64,000 bases of DNA from Gracilaria domingensis (taxonomy: Eukaryota; Rhodophyta; Florideophyceae; Gracilariales; Gracilariaceae). The stretch is from positions 1-64,000 of the forward strand of contig VCMS01000239.1 of the NCBI GenBank assembly GCA_022539475.1, in the 5' to 3' direction. The translations under genes were made by a program, and so were the position numbers. Position 1 is the first letter of the stretch, and each line of letters begins with the position of its first letter. Shown here in pieces: positions 32,360 to 45,071 of the stretch. Below the pieces are notes generated by a model. The model was not told the origin of the DNA. It did no database searches and saw only the letters and a list, made by a program, of their open reading frames with translations.

Positions 32360-35300
32360 TCAATCCATGCGGGTGTCCAAGCGTAGTTCCTCCCCTTGAG
32401 ATTCATTGGCTGGACCCGACCCTTCCACAAATTGATCAGCAACCAGATTATCAGTGGTTGGTTTCCGATCCACACTTTCACTTCCCAAAAGGGATACAAC
32501 TTGTGCAGCTGTACCCTCAGCGACGGGTTTAAACTTGACTAACCCTGCGGGTGCATCTCGTCCAGATGAGACATCTACAAGAGTAGCGAAAATCCTTTCA
32601 GAGCTAGCAACCGTTTGAGCGGTGTCAATTTTTCCAAATGGAACTTCATCTGACTCATTTGAGTTCAACGCTACTACGCTCGATCCGTTCTCTCGAATAT
32701 CCGGCGGCAAATCATCGAAAACAAACCCAGCTTCAGGGTACACACCGTTCTTCACAGGTTTCAAGTGGAAAATTCCCGAAACGTTGGGAGCTACATTACG
32801 GTAATCCAGACAGAACTGGAGAGAACTGTTCTTCATAGGAAGAACCACAACTGGTGGAACAGAACGACCGGTGCGGCTTGCCTCGCAAAAGGACCGTACG
32901 AACGGTACAATGCTCAGACAAGTTCGCTGCTTCACTGTATCAACCATTGACAACCAAAGATTGGTCAGAAATTCAAGTAGAGAACCAGAATTCATCTGTT
33001 CAGAACTTCAACACCCGGGCAGGGTATCCAACTTCAAATTCTGTTTAGGAACAAGCAATTCCGTACGTGCGCTAACTTCATCATGCGTCGATGTCTTCGC
33101 ATCCCAAAGGAAGTTCATTTCATCAGCCTCCTCTTTATAGGACAAACCAACGACATCGGAAACATTCAGCTCCGTTGCAAATGTACCCTGTGGGTGCCAA
33201 GTAACTTGAACCACCACCTGTTGGTTCTGCAACGTCTGCATCGAATTCGAAAAGTTCGCAATCAGCACTTGAAAAGGTTTTCCACCTTCGCAAAGGGCAA
33301 TGCCTCGAGCAACTGCGAGACCAAATTTCTCTAAAAGAGAGGGCAGATGATCAATCATTAAGAGTCCACGCACCTCCGTTGAGACAGTAACCCAAGCTTG
33401 GGACATCGGAGGAATCCTCACAAACGCACGAACGCGTAGCTTTGATGAACCAGTAATTGGTGACACATACTGCTGAGCAGGAGGTAACGGTGCGCCGTTT
33501 CAATCAGACCGCTTCTTCGCCTGTTCCCACGGTTTTCCAGCAAATGGAACTGACGAACCGTCAACTAACTGCACCTGTGAAAGTCTGGGTTTGATCGACT
33601 CCACATGGAGATCACAGAAATCACAACCAAGAACAATCGGTGCAGCAAGCGTCTTGCAAACAACAAAATCAACTGACACAGTGGTCATTCCTAAACGAAC
33701 CATCATTGGTAAAATACCCATTGTAACAATTGTGTGATTACTCGCATCAGCGATTTTCATCAGGGGACCGTAACGGATAAATTCACGACACTCCTCTGAC
33801 AGGAACGATTCCCGTAAACAGTTGGGACCGGCCCCGGTGTCAAGTAGAGCGATATGACGGACCATGAGATGGTGTGAGAACCCGATATCGGCGTTAACTT
33901 TGTAACTTCTCTTTGAGAACATCATCACGCGTTCCGAATACTTTGGATTACTCTTCTGTATCCACGGCCGAACCAGTTGACCCATCTCAGGGTGCGAATC
34001 CGCACGGGATAAAGATATTTTCCTAGAAAGGATCTTCATCGGGAAGCGAGGCCTCAGGCGTCAATGACCTCTGTTCAAAAGGCACCTCTCCCGTATGGGA
34101 GGCTTCTGAAATCAGTTTTTCGGAGAAGGTTTCACCAAATGAATCTGTTATAACCCATCCTGGGGAACTGAAAAATCTCCGGCTGCGGGTTTGAATCCTT
34201 CAATTTTATCTTGGGTTTCCAAGGGAGCATCTTGTTCCACACCTTCGACAGGGGGAAGCAATTCATAGTACCCCACAGGTTTTGACCTCTCCCGACTAGG
34301 AAGCGTGCACTGCGATGTTGTGTGGCGAATTTGCTGGCAAGTATAACATATCAACGTGGTCTGTTCATCATAATGACGAACGTGCAAAGGGCCTTGCGGC
34401 GTCGTGTACCTCACTACAGGTGTTGTGTACTCAAAGAAATCCATCGCAGGAGCATCTCTTCGAACCCCAACATGGGTATCTTCCACGAACAAACCGGGAT
34501 CATTCTCCACCCGCGGTGAGGGCCTTGGATGAACTTCTTGTTTAGGATACAACCCAGAATCATGGGTAGACTTCAACTGAGCAAGCTTACGGTGCCGGTT
34601 CTCGTACCAGTTCAAATCCAAAGAGGATGAAGATGCGTCTGACGTGGACGTCTCCGTGTCAGACGTACTCACATGAGAGTGAACCGACTTGCGATGAACA
34701 GAAACAATACCTGATAGCTTGGTGCAACGTTTCTTCAATCTCTTTCGAGAGTTACGACCGTGTAAATGGGAACGCTTGAAACTCTTCCGTGGACGGAATT
34801 CTGTACATAATAAGATATGTGATGAACTAGAATCCGTAGAGGATGAGTCAGTGTCCGATGTTGAACTCCGAGAAGCAGCAGATCTCTTTCGAGAACGATG
34901 TCCAAAAACCGGCGAATCGGTGAAACTACCATGGCGCCTAGTAGATGTCTCCAATAAATCCAGGCGTTCACCAATACGGTGTAACTTCGCAGTAAGATCC
35001 TTAAATGAGGTTTTTGAAGAAGCGAAGAAGCTCAAGAATCGAGGAAACATTGACTTGGAACTCCCGAACATCTGCTGACAACTCTCGCAGTTTGAGATCA
35101 GAAACCTCTGGTCTGAGATTCAGCAGCATCTACACCACGGAGCCTTGACCAAAGACCAAACTTCTGGTGTTTGACTCCAACCTGGAGAACACAACAGGGT
35201 CGATATTTCGAGAGTCGGATGAGTCATGATCCACATGCTTAGGATCAATAGACCACCCGGCTTTGGGTACCGACGAAACGGGCAAAACTTTCCGGCAATC

Positions 35301-35426
35301 GGATGAAACTTCTTCAACACCAATCCCTTCGGGAACACAGCGAGAATCCGAATGAGGAGAGTCCGCAGTAACCTCAGAATGGCTAGAATCGTTATCGGTG
35401 TCACCCAGTGACCACAAGAACATCAT
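32360..35426 (-). pseudogene. Gypsy G gag-protease-RT fragment
   Basis: On the - strand one frame runs from 35071 to 32360 with stops at 34148, 33500 and 33008; an upstream piece (35130-35426) is in another frame. Gag has a Ser-rich middle and a zinc knuckle CYTCQQIRHTTSQC (C-x2-C-x4-H-x4-C). The protease (33500-34039) shows LLDTGAGPNC and IVLGCDFCDLH, the retropepsin DTG and flap-end motifs of Gypsy elements. 33008-33466 is the conserved spacer before RT. 32800-32900 has VVVLPMKNSSLQFCLDYRNV, the first RT motif. RT then decays; no YxDD, RNase H or integrase is seen, so the element cannot move by itself. Confidence 0.8.
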
Positions 35427-35631
35427 GTCGATGAACCGAAAATGCGGTCAGAAAAAGAGTCAAACACGACTTCCGAAAAGCGGAGAGCGATAAGATAAAC
35501 CTTCAGAAGGTAATCCAGTCACGAAAGTGAGTATCCCAAACCAAAATCAGGTTCCGTCAACAGGAGGAAACATTTCCACACATTGTAGGTGTTCCAAATG
35601 ATCTAGACTTCCTCAAAGTCGGGAGACCACT

Positions 35632-36590
35632 TGTGGTGCAAGCCCGGAAACGGGAAACACGCACTGGACGTTCGAGATCCTGCTCCCTGTTGGGATGGAA
35701 GCTCGCCTGGAGAGCCTCTGTCGCCACCGAGGACCTGGGTGTAAAGCCAGTAGTGGGCTGAGGTAGAACCTACAGAGATGAAATAGAGAAGCCAGAAAGG
35801 TAGGAAAGACCCGGAAAGAACGGGAAAACGGTAGAGAAACTCGAGAGAGTGGACTGTAGACTCCGAGAGGAGGCGTAGCCCGAAAAGGAAAAGGGAAAGA
35901 AAAGATCCAGAAGAAGGGAGTCGAAGGCCGTGCGCAAGCAGGCAACAGGCCCGAAAGACGGGGAAAACAAAAGAGAAACAACGAAAGAACCCAATACTGG
36001 GGCGGAAATCTGTCCTGCAATCAGGAATAAGAAACAAACAAATGGTCAACCCTCACTGGGTATTCAGAAATCCTAAGGCTTCCCAAGGGGAGTTTGCGCA
36101 CTGATACTACTTGTGGTGACCCTCCGTGTGGAGTTGTGCACCAGCAAGGGCAGCGACGACAAGGGCCCACACTCAAGAGATGAGTCTCAAGTGTTCCCAC
36201 TTCAGAGTGGCAGTTCTCGAAGCGAGACTTGGTTGACTTTACGAAGTGCTCGCGACGGCGACGTCGCGCTCACCTAAGTAGGTTTAACTACACATTAAAC
36301 TAACAATATTAACTAAAGTAGTGCACACCTCATGAGGTCCATACACGTGGATCACCCACTGTCAGGGTACCTCATGGTACAATGCGCCCATGCATAATAC
36401 ACACATCCCGCGTGTTCCACACCAGGCAATGGTGTCAAAACCCAGTCCACCTAAGAAAGGTCAGGTAAAACCAGCGTTCATTCCTCCCATGAAGGGATCA
36501 TATCTATGACTCACCCACACCTTCATCACAGAGGTACGGATCCTTAAAGGAGTTGACAAAACCAAGAGACCCCAAAGGGTTTGCTCCACA
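35632..36590 (-). repeat. 5' LTR of Gypsy G
   Basis: 959 bases, nearly identical to 21482-22440. On the element strand the LTR is followed by AGTGGTCTCCCGACTTTG, where TGGTCTCCCGAC could be a primer binding site for a tRNA ending in CCA. The tRNA was not identified. Confidence 0.92.
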
Positions 36591-39500
36591 TTAGACTGGT
36601 TCAGACCATATATAGGTCGATTTAACTTAAGAACATTATTCTCGAGGAAAAGGTCCAGTCCATTGGGGGGTGACATGTAGACAGGGTTCGTTTCTTCGAT
36701 CCGTCCGTTCAATAATACACATTTGAAATCTAACTGGTGGACTTGAAACACAAATCGGCATGCCAATATGAATACTAGTCGCACAGTTTCAAAGTCAACA
36801 ACAGTGAAATATACATTTGCTATTTCTTCATTTACGTTATCATCATTTTCATCATTCTCCAGGCCCCCCTCTCTTCATCATCAGTAAGAGCTGGGCTCGA
36901 ATTTCCAGCTTCAACATCTGGCTCATCTTCCACTTCCGCGGGTGCTTTTAGGGTCTCAGAAACAACTTAAATATTATTCAATTCCGTTTTTCCTGTTGTC
37001 TTACACAGAGGTCTTCCAGGGAATACATTCTCATTGATACTGACGTGCCTTGAAAACGTAATTTGCCCATTATTAAAGTCGAATAAACTATACTTCTGGT
37101 GCGGCAGGCAGCGCAGCAGGATCCTTCGTTGGGGCTTGTGTAGAGCAAACCCTTCTCAGGGATACCGTTTCAGTAGTGGGAATCATAAGTTATTGAGACG
37201 CTCATCGATGGGGAACTCGAGGTTATGAGTAGCACGATGACATGGATCCGGACGCAAAATGTGTACATGTGTCCCACTATTGGTTTGTTTGGATGGAGTG
37301 AATCTTTTCATAATTTCTAGAAAGACCCCGTGGGTTTTCGTCGAACACTGTCAGGACTGCCCGGGATGGGAGGTACACACGAGGTGCTAGATTAATCTAT
37401 TATTTAGATATTTTTAATAACCCTCTACAAAGCCGCTAATTCTACTACTTAGGTGATGGCCCAGCGCCATCACCAACCTAGTAAAGATAACCCGGTGTTC
37501 CGCTCTAGCTATTTCGCCTGCGCGACAACTCCAACTCTTCGCGGAGCGACTTACCGCAGCACGGTCTAGTTATCCCCCGGCTCCAGCAAGGAGAGTGCAC
37601 GCAGTGCATACCATCATTGGTCTTGTTTTTTTTTGTTTTCCTTGTGACTCGTGGAGTGCACATATATTTGTTTACCGAGTGGTACTTTCTCTCCGCCCCA
37701 GTACTTGGGTTTGTCTCTGTTCTTTCTTTTGTTTTTACCATTGGTTTGGTTCATTACCGCCTATATCTATTTGGTCGTTCCACCTTTGGATGTCTACATT
37801 TGGCTACAGATACTATCATTGGTCACGTACGATGTACACTACTGTGTCCGTCTTTTCTTGCAGTTTTTCCCGTTCGAGCATTCTTTCTCAACCCTGTGGT
37901 ATAGCCTGAAGTCCTCGTGGATATACACCCACTCTGGTGGATACGGGGTGCAGTGTCGCTGCGCGAACCTGTCTTGAGAGCGGGGATTCGAACTGCCTCG
38001 CTGGATTTTCTCTTCCTGGGATTGCTTCACAGCTTGCTGTCTAACTTCTTACGCTTGGCAACATGGCCCCAAACTTCACAACCGAACGTTCTCAAGGAGC
38101 TGATATTCGTAATTGTTCCAGTAAGGGCTTCACGCGGCGTTGTACCACCTTTAGCCTCACATCTAATGATAGTCATTGTCCTGGTTGCTCTAACGACAAC
38201 TTCAGTTTAGAATCTATGCAAGAGATCGGAATGACGTATCATTGTTCGAACTATTTCCATTGCCGATCTGTTGAAGCTTTCTGCTACTCTACATTTGCTG
38301 GTGGGTATAAGAAGCGCTATTCCACCAATCTATCCCTTCACAATAGAGATACTTCCTGAGTGCAACGTACCCAGGACTATTGTCAGAGTATACAAGTTTG
38401 ATCTTCCTTTCAGTTTGATTTTCGAACTTCAACTGAAAACATCTAAACTCCCGTTCAAGGTCTTTCCGACTCTCCAGAATTCGTACGTCTTAGTATCGTG
38501 ATCTTTTGTCAATAAAGGACATAACGTATCTTTTGCATCCGATGCTGGGCCTACTAATAGGTCGGCATACATCAGTGAAGATCACATCTCCAATCTTTGC
38601 CTTCCCTCTAATCCTGCTACTAAGGCTTCTGCGTATCAGTCTGCCCTCAACGCAAGGAGTACATTCTGATCCAACCTCTGATTTCCGGTTCAGGTCCAAT
38701 TCATGTAGTGTTTTTAAGTTTTACATTTGGCGTATCCTGCGTTTCCCCACGTGCCGAAGCCCTTCGTGCCAGAGTTTTAGCCGAGCAGTCCCTCTTCGTG
38801 CCACAAAGGCAACATTGGCGGCTGGTATACCCCAAACGTGGTATGTATCTTCTCTTTTCGATGCCTTGATTGCAATAATACCGTTCTGGATGTAGCATAT
38901 TGAAGAATGAAAAGAGATTCGATGCTCTTCGTCAGTCACCCGGGAGCAGGAGATCAGATTACATTCCTTATCTTGAGCAAACAGCACATCTTGTAGTAGC
39001 AGTTGCAAGTAGCGTCGGCCAGGCTGCTTCACACTAAGGATAATGTCTCCTCCTTTAGACGGCATTAATCTCAGTTCATCGCCCAGTACGATGGATCTAA
39101 GTTTCACAGCAGTGGATAGGTGTTCAATACTGCGGTCTCCTGGCATGTGCGATGTCGCCCCGGAGTCTATGATGAATTGGTAATCGTCTTTGCGAATGAC
39201 AGGTGGGTGGCATTTGATTACCAGAGCTGCCCTTTTCTTTGTAGCCAGGCTTGGTCGAGCGACAATCTCGTTTGTAGTGGCCCTTCTACCCGCTTTTGGA
39301 GCACTTGCCTTTCAACTTTGCCTGAAGTGCACGCTTCGTATTTGTCGTATTTTTCACAAGAGTAAACTCTATCTTTGTCTCAGCATTTCTGGTCATATAT
39401 TCTCGGAGTACCTGGGCTGTGACTTTCTCTCATGAGAGCTCCTCGTCGTCCATAGTCCGTAGTGCGGGAAATCACTGCACCATACGGACTGTCTCTGGTA

Positions 39501-40070
39501 GCTCCATAGCTGAAGAACAGTATTGCAATCTGCATACTATCAGCAATGGGGCTTCCCATAGCCTCCAGTCTTTAAAAACAGGGTTGAGATTTCCGTTTCT
39601 TCAGTGAAACGAGTTTGGTGCAGTTTCGTTTGTAACTGCACGCTTGTGGATGTGTTATCAGTCTCGTACCTTTCACAAAGTTTGCGATACATCAAAATTG
39701 GGTTGCGTTTCTCAGACGCAATGTCCCGAAGCGGCTTGTCTTTTATGGACTGTATCAGATACATGCGTGCTTTCGAGACCTTCAACTTCATCTCATCAGA
39801 AACCGCAGCAATGCCTCCATCTCCAAGAACGTTTTCTAAGACAACACTCAATAACTCTTTTGATTCTAAGAGAGCCTCAATTCTCATCATCCACAACATA
39901 AATTCTTCATGGCATTGGGCATAGAGCGGGGTAACTTTTTCACTGTATCCTCTTCCATTCCTCAACGATAGGGCTTTGATGAAAATGAGAGAGTAAAACG
40001 ACAAAGGGAGATTGAAAACGAGGTTGGTTGAGATGGAGTGTAGATTGCAAGTGGAGCGCGCTGCTACCCC
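36591..40070 (-). pseudogene. Copia C gag, protease, integrase and N-terminal RT
   Basis: Reading leftward: gag (about 39990-39540) with EEFMLWMMRIEALLE and ILMYRKLCERYE; a zinc-knuckle trace KGHYKRDC near 39270; the protease FIIDSGATSHMPGD near 39150-39180; GAG-pre-integrase LWHEGLRHVG near 38740; integrase with CTPC, DVIFTDVCRP and YSDNSPGY (38350-38700) and CEVWGHVAKRKKLD near 38045; and RT DFKCVLLNGRIEE...LKLNRPIYGLNQS at 36591-36784. The frame is broken many times. A foreign segment of about 0.68 kb (37349-38031) appears between KKLDSK and VFDEN. Confidence 0.75.
37349..38031. mobile_element. Probable LTR-like insertion inside Copia C pol
   Basis: Copia C coding stops near 38035 and resumes near 37345. 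The segment between begins TGTCAGGA and ends TTCACA, a TG...CA pair as in LTRs. I see no target-site duplication (AACAC and GCTTG), so the edges are uncertain. Confidence 0.4.
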
Positions 40071-40150
40071 GGTTATGGCAGTTGAGTGACTTCTCGGTAG
40101 TCTGCGAGGAGTCAACTTCCTTTATATATCATCAAGTAACCGGACAAAGC
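40071..40150 (-). repeat. 5' LTR of Copia C, first piece
   Basis: GGTTATGGCAGTTG to CGGACAAAGC aligns to the start of the LTR at 20096. The first base of the LTR appears changed. It is interrupted by the solo LTR at 40151. Confidence 0.7.
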
Positions 40151-41125
40151 TGTAGAGCAAACAGGGAAGAGTGAAAACCGACCAAAACGTACGAAGGTCC
40201 GCCGTCGTGAGAGATGATAGACCAGTCACAGAGCCCTCTGTACCACAGTAATTTGGGTGTAAGGCCGACGTGGCTGCTGGATGTACCTACAGAGGTGCTA
40301 GGCCACGCTGTAGGCGGGGCCGTGAGAACTCCAGAGATGGGGTGGTATCAGCGACAATGAGTCGGATGCGGTTCCGAGAGCGAACGCGACAAGCAAAAAC
40401 GCAGAGCAACAAACAACCAACAACCACACGCGACGGGTAGGGCCTCTTCGGCACTCTGCCCGGAGCGGTGCGAGATCCTCTAACAGGGATGTACGGGGTT
40501 CCGCAACCACGGCGAAACTCTATACAGAGGCAGATCACTTCGCAGTCTAGTCTGATATCTACTCCGTGTGACTCGCAAGTTCTGAGATCAACAATAGATG
40601 TTCGTCAAGGGTACCAAGAAGGTAGAATCACCGTACCCATACCCAGTTATACTCGTGAGAGTGATAACTCTTGTAGGCAGTTGGCGCCAGAGCCTCACTC
40701 ACGAAGAGTCTACTCGGAAGAGCGCTACTCAACAAAGAATTCACTTGGAGAGTGCTCGGGTTGACTTTACAAATGTGCTTGCGTCCATGAGGTCGCGCTC
40801 ACCTACGTAGGTCTACTAACTAATTATGTACATGTGGGGCACACCCTCAGAGGTCTATACACGTGGCTAGCTCACTGTCAGGGACCTCAGGTGCACCACC
40901 TATTTCCTCATAATATGCGTACACATCCGTGTCATACACGCGTCCACCTAGCAGTAACAGCCAGGAACGGCATTCTTGGTTACAGGTAATTTTCGGGATA
41001 ATTATCGAATAGGAACGACCAAAATTGGGTCCTACGCATGCATTGAGAGTGCATCCTCCTATACTCACCTCTGTTTATATGAGTAGCATCATCGCTAGCA
41101 TCACGCGATTTGGCGTTGTTCTACA
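40151..41125. repeat. Solo LTR inserted in the LTR of Copia C
   Basis: 975 bases from TGTAGAGC to TTCTACA with inverted ends TGTAG/CTACA. Flanks AAAGC and AAAAC form a one-mismatch 5-base duplication. It shares the hairpin-rich style and several words with the Gypsy G LTR, such as ACCTACAGAGGT and CGCGCTCACCTA, but is a distinct family. Hairpins include 40651-40662, 40697-40709 and the palindrome ACCTACGTAGGT at 40801-40812. Confidence 0.8.
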
Positions 41126-41364
41126 AAAACCCTGCCAGAAACGCAGCTATTTCAATCGTGTTGCCAAGCATCGTTTTAAAAGCTGCAGGAAACCCCATAA
41201 ACCCGATATCATATCAACTATAGTCTATCGTACAGTATCGGAGAAGATTCTAGACACATCATCGTTCGTAGCACTCTCATGTAACATTGTAACATGCGCG
41301 TAACCTCTTACATATATTGTAACACCATACCGGCCATACATATTTTTTATTGCATATTACAACA
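41126..41364 (-). repeat. 5' LTR of Copia C, second piece
   Basis: AAAACCCTGCC to TTACAACA aligns to 20165-20401, ending at the GATTT target duplication. Confidence 0.75.
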
Positions 41365-41556
41365 GATTTAAAGGCTTTGTTTTATACGATAATAACCTTG
41401 CATGAGGGAAAGGAGTACCGTCTTCGTCAAACTGTACAAAGAGTCAGGGGTTCTGTTGAGCCAAAGGAGCTGACTGCATTGCGCTGGAGACAGACACTGT
41501 CAAATATTGCAGACGCTCTAACTAAGAGAAAACACGACTTCGCAAAGGCTATTTAA
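41365..41556 (+). pseudogene. Copia relic D, RNase H C-terminal end
   Basis: The + strand encodes TDLKALFYTIITLHEGKEYR...NIADALTKR, the C-terminal RNase H block of Copia pol ending in the typical NxADxLTK. It continues the frame of relic D that stops at 20095 (FPNILNIDS), so the two parts were contiguous before Copia C inserted. Confidence 0.75.
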
Positions 41557-44500
41557 TCGCATAGCTGCAACTTGAACATTGGAGCTCCTAAATCACCGAT
41601 CCCTCTTTTTGGATAATGAAAACTGGACTTAGTTGTCGTAAAAGAGTTTACAACAAATTGGGCGTGTGTCACACGTAAGACAGCGATTAAGAGTGGTTAC
41701 GACGGCGCAATGCCATGCTGTCTAATTAAATAGAGACTGACACAACAATCTTTCGTATTGAATGAAAAGGCATAGGAAACTGTCATAAGACGACATCGCA
41801 TCCACCCCAGTAAACAAAAAGAGCACTCTTCCAGTGTACCCCAGCATTGTGCTATTTTGAGTTTTTGCCACACCAATATAGTCGAAGTAGTCCCACGAAC
41901 GCGATGTCCAACACGCTCGCTGCTGCTTTCGAAATAGTAGCAAAACTTTGAGCACCTCCATGTTCAGGTTATGGTGCCAAATTAAGGGCAACGGCCACGT
42001 TTTGCATAGAAAGTACTTTAGTCTAGATCATATTTAGTCATTTTTGTCCTTTTTATGTAGTTTTGCAACAGTACATTCTTATGTCTATTCTACTAGATAA
42101 AAGCAAAATCACTACATGGTCGACTGACAAGCACTTTTTTTGGTTCGCATCTCTTCAAAATTGTTTCTTATGTTTCTCATAACATTTATAAGCTAAGCTT
42201 TTAGTCTCAAAATGCTTATCTGTATGGAATCCATTTATGGAGATAAACAGCGGAGTAATTTCAAGCCCAGAGAAGACAACTAAAATACACAATAGAACTG
42301 ACCCAAAAAGACAACAGATACTAACGTAGCTAAGCCATCAACTTGTGCAGGCGAATAAGGCTTTAAATGCTATTGATAATGCATAAGACTTTAACACACA
42401 ATTAAACAAGAGAAGGTCTTCAGGGTTTTTCAGATCTAAATGATATTAGGCGCATTAAGCAAAGCCCATCAGCAAAACATTAGCTCGAAAAGGCAAAATT
42501 TCAAAACAACTTTTGCGCTTCGTCATAGTCTACTCCAAAGCCAAAAGATTAAATGAAGTAGCTTATACTACACACTCTTTGTAATCCAGAATGTGTCATC
42601 TGTATGGTACGAAGAATGATAATTGAAAACGCCATTTTGGTGATGGTGTTGGGGGTGACAGGCAGAAGGAACAAAAACGCTGGAAATAAAGTTTGCTCTC
42701 GTACAGTACCAGTCCAATTAGTCGAAGAGGCACTAGCCAAATACAAGCTTACGTAGATAGAATGCGGCAGAAGACAAACAACAAGAGCACGAACACAAGG
42801 GCAGGGGAGGGAGATCAACGATAGACAAAGAGATAGAGAAGAACGAACAGGAACAATATATGTATTAAGATATGAAATGAACTGTGTCACAACTTGACAG
42901 TGAAACGAGACTTCTGTTCTCTAAAATATCATATTGTTCTTCTTCCTAAGTGCCGCACGATGACGGCGGCTCTTGTAGTGGACACGCAGGTCGTGAGCTT
43001 TGGAGACCCCTCGGTGTAGCAAACTTTGCAGTGGATGTTCAGCTCGGTATAGTTTGCGCGGCGCAGTGCTCTTCGATGACCACGGCAGGATTGATGAACT
43101 TCAAGCTGGCACTGGCTCTGCGCCTTGATGTCACAGAAGCAACAGCGTTTGCAGATTCGCTTGCGCGACGGGGGGTTACAACGGCGCTACTCTAGCTGAG
43201 TGGCTACGCGGAATAGATGACGCTCGCGCGGTCCGTCAAGAGGCTGCACGCCCGAGTTCTTTATTTGCGGAACGGGATCGGGGACTTCTTCTAGACGGTC
43301 GTCTGGGTCCATCACGGACGAATAATCGCTGGTTGAGATGAAAAACCTTGGCATTTTATCTGAGACAAACAAAAAGTTCGTAGTCACACAAAATGTCAAA
43401 AGAGCAGCTGCGAACAACTTTCTCCTGAACGATTGCCCCACGGCCGTAGGTTACTGGGAACTTTACGCCGTATCACACAGTATGTCTACCAACAACAGGT
43501 GCAACGCAACACTATGTGAGAATGGGAATCGCAACTCGGAAGAACCAGTGATACCAGGGATCAAGACCGAGACGGGAAGCAAGGTAATAGATCCAGGCAG
43601 GAAAAGCCCGTAAAACGACGACGAAATGGAGAGGAGCAACAACAAAGACAACCGCACGGAGTGGGGGAGGAAACGGGAAAGAACGATAACGGGGACAACA
43701 AGCAAAACCACCACGAAGAAGACGTAGAGATGAGGAACCAAGTAGAACGGACTTCTGAAGAGAAAGTCACCCCGGCACAAGTCTAACCCAACGGCAGGGT
43801 AGTGCGGACGCTTTGCCGACTCACACAATACGAGCTCTGACGGGCCGCTGTGTGAGTAGCAGTGAGCATTTGGGGGCGGTGAGACCAGGCTACCAAGGGG
43901 GGAGAGTGAGAGAGGTTGAGGTTTGGGGGGGGGGGGGGAAGTTGAAACGACAAAGGAAGGAAGAACGAAAGATAGATGGGGGGGTTGAGGAGTGGGAGTG
44001 GGGGGATGTCGTCGAACGCGAAGTGATTTGGCCGGAGTTAAGACGGAGGCAAGTGCGACAGCCTTTTTTTGTACAGTCGCACCGTCGATTCCAGGCGAGA
44101 ATTGACGGTACGGTTGGCTTTGCCAACGGCTGCGTCGTATCTATCGTGCTACCCTATGAGTGGCGTAGACGGTAGATACTTTTAGCGCATTTGCCACCAT
44201 AGGTGGTGCCTACGCAACCGGGTACAAAGCGTGGGATGAGCGTGTACTTGCGCAAGCCTGGGCGCCTGCTCTGAACAACCACAAATCATGCGATTCACAG
44301 CCGATGAGGTACGGCGGCCAAATCTGGAATGTTCTCCGCTGCTTAAGTAGAATTTTCCATGCCGTCCGACTTACGGTGAGGCGCTTCTTAACCATCGTTA
44401 AGAGAGATTCTGCGTAGAAAACTAAAGTAGACCTAAGCTAGGGTTAACAGAAATAAAGTATTTCGAACTATATTCTATCTTCCAGTTGCAATGCGAAGCG

Positions 44501-45069
44501 TTGTGCGCAAGTACGCAGGAGGTTGCGGGAAATTCCATTTTTTTAACTGTGTTGTAAATCGTGTTTGGCACACACCCAAAGGGGAACTTTGTTGCCAGCG
44601 CTCTCTATTGTTCTCAATTATCTATAAAAGGCACTCCTTTTATTTTCATCAAGCAGTAATAGAAAAACGTTTTTTTGTTAATGTGTTTCTTTCGCACGTG
44701 ACAAAACAAGGCTAACTGAATATTTTAGAGTAAACTGTATTAGAACCAACGTATGTATATACGTCAATTACAAATTATTTGATATTCAACACAAAGATTA
44801 TAGTACTGCATCCTACGTTTTAATGAAATTCTTTTCCCAAGACTTCTACTGCAAATGCAGAAATCAGTCAAAGCGAAAAAGTTTCTTTTACAAGTTTGAC
44901 CGATGGTTACATTGTAAGCTCGAACAACACAAGAAAGGAAGTTCATATGATATCTTCATTTTAGGACTTTTTCTTTTTTGCTCTTATTACGCCTGAAGTA
45001 AGAAACTACACACTTTCACATTCTCTAACTGCAAAAGCCAAAACTTTTAGCGAAATAAAAAGCCTCCGT
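41557..45069. other. No gene recognised; AT-rich with GC-richer patches
   Basis: 41557-42900 is AT-rich without coding signal. 42950-43195 has a GC-richer 81-codon frame with no known domain. 43250-43830 resembles the hairpin-rich LTR families in style, but no edges were found. 43925-43938 is a run of 14 G, followed by G clusters to about 44010. 44200-45069 is AT-rich. Confidence 0.45.
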
Positions 45070-45071
45070 TT

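Larger units (their letters stand above)
21482..36590 (-). mobile_element. Ty3/Gypsy-like LTR element G, 15.1 kb, with nested Copia E
   Basis: Two 959-base LTRs, 21482-22440 and 35632-36590, nearly identical, begin TGTGG and end CCACA. The 5-base TTAGA precedes the left LTR and follows the right one, a perfect target-site duplication inside Copia C RT. Coding is on the - strand: gag with zinc knuckle, retropepsin, a pre-RT region and the start of RT (32360-35426). The purine-rich GAGAAGGA just inside the left LTR (reverse strand) fits a polypurine tract. Without Copia E the element is about 9.1 kb, much of it noncoding. Confidence 0.88.
20096..41364 (-). mobile_element. Ty1/Copia element C, - strand, split by Gypsy G and a solo LTR
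   Basis: LTRs at 20096-20401 and 40071-41364 (the latter interrupted at 40151-41125) share TGTTATGGCAGTTG at one end and CATATTACAACA at the other. Flanks are GATTC (20091-20095) and GATTT (41365-41369), a near-perfect 5-base duplication. On the - strand, gag, protease, integrase and part of RT lie at 36591-40070, and the rest of RT and RNase H at 20440-21481. The halves join across Gypsy G within the RT sequence PIYGLNQS. Confidence 0.85.

Noticed and set aside
35603-36049. Long open frames inside the G-family LTRs, both at 35603-36049 and 21439-21899
   Set aside because: They are Phe/Leu/Ser-rich translations of purine-rich LTR sequence, appear in several frames at once and show no domain; conservation is explained by the LTR itself.
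37979-38016. tRNA-like B box (GTTCGAATCC on the - strand)
   Set aside because: No A box, acceptor stem or anticodon arm can be drawn around it.
42549-42890. - strand 113-codon frame, hydrophobic and Ser-rich
   Set aside because: AT-rich setting, no domain, composition typical of chance translation.
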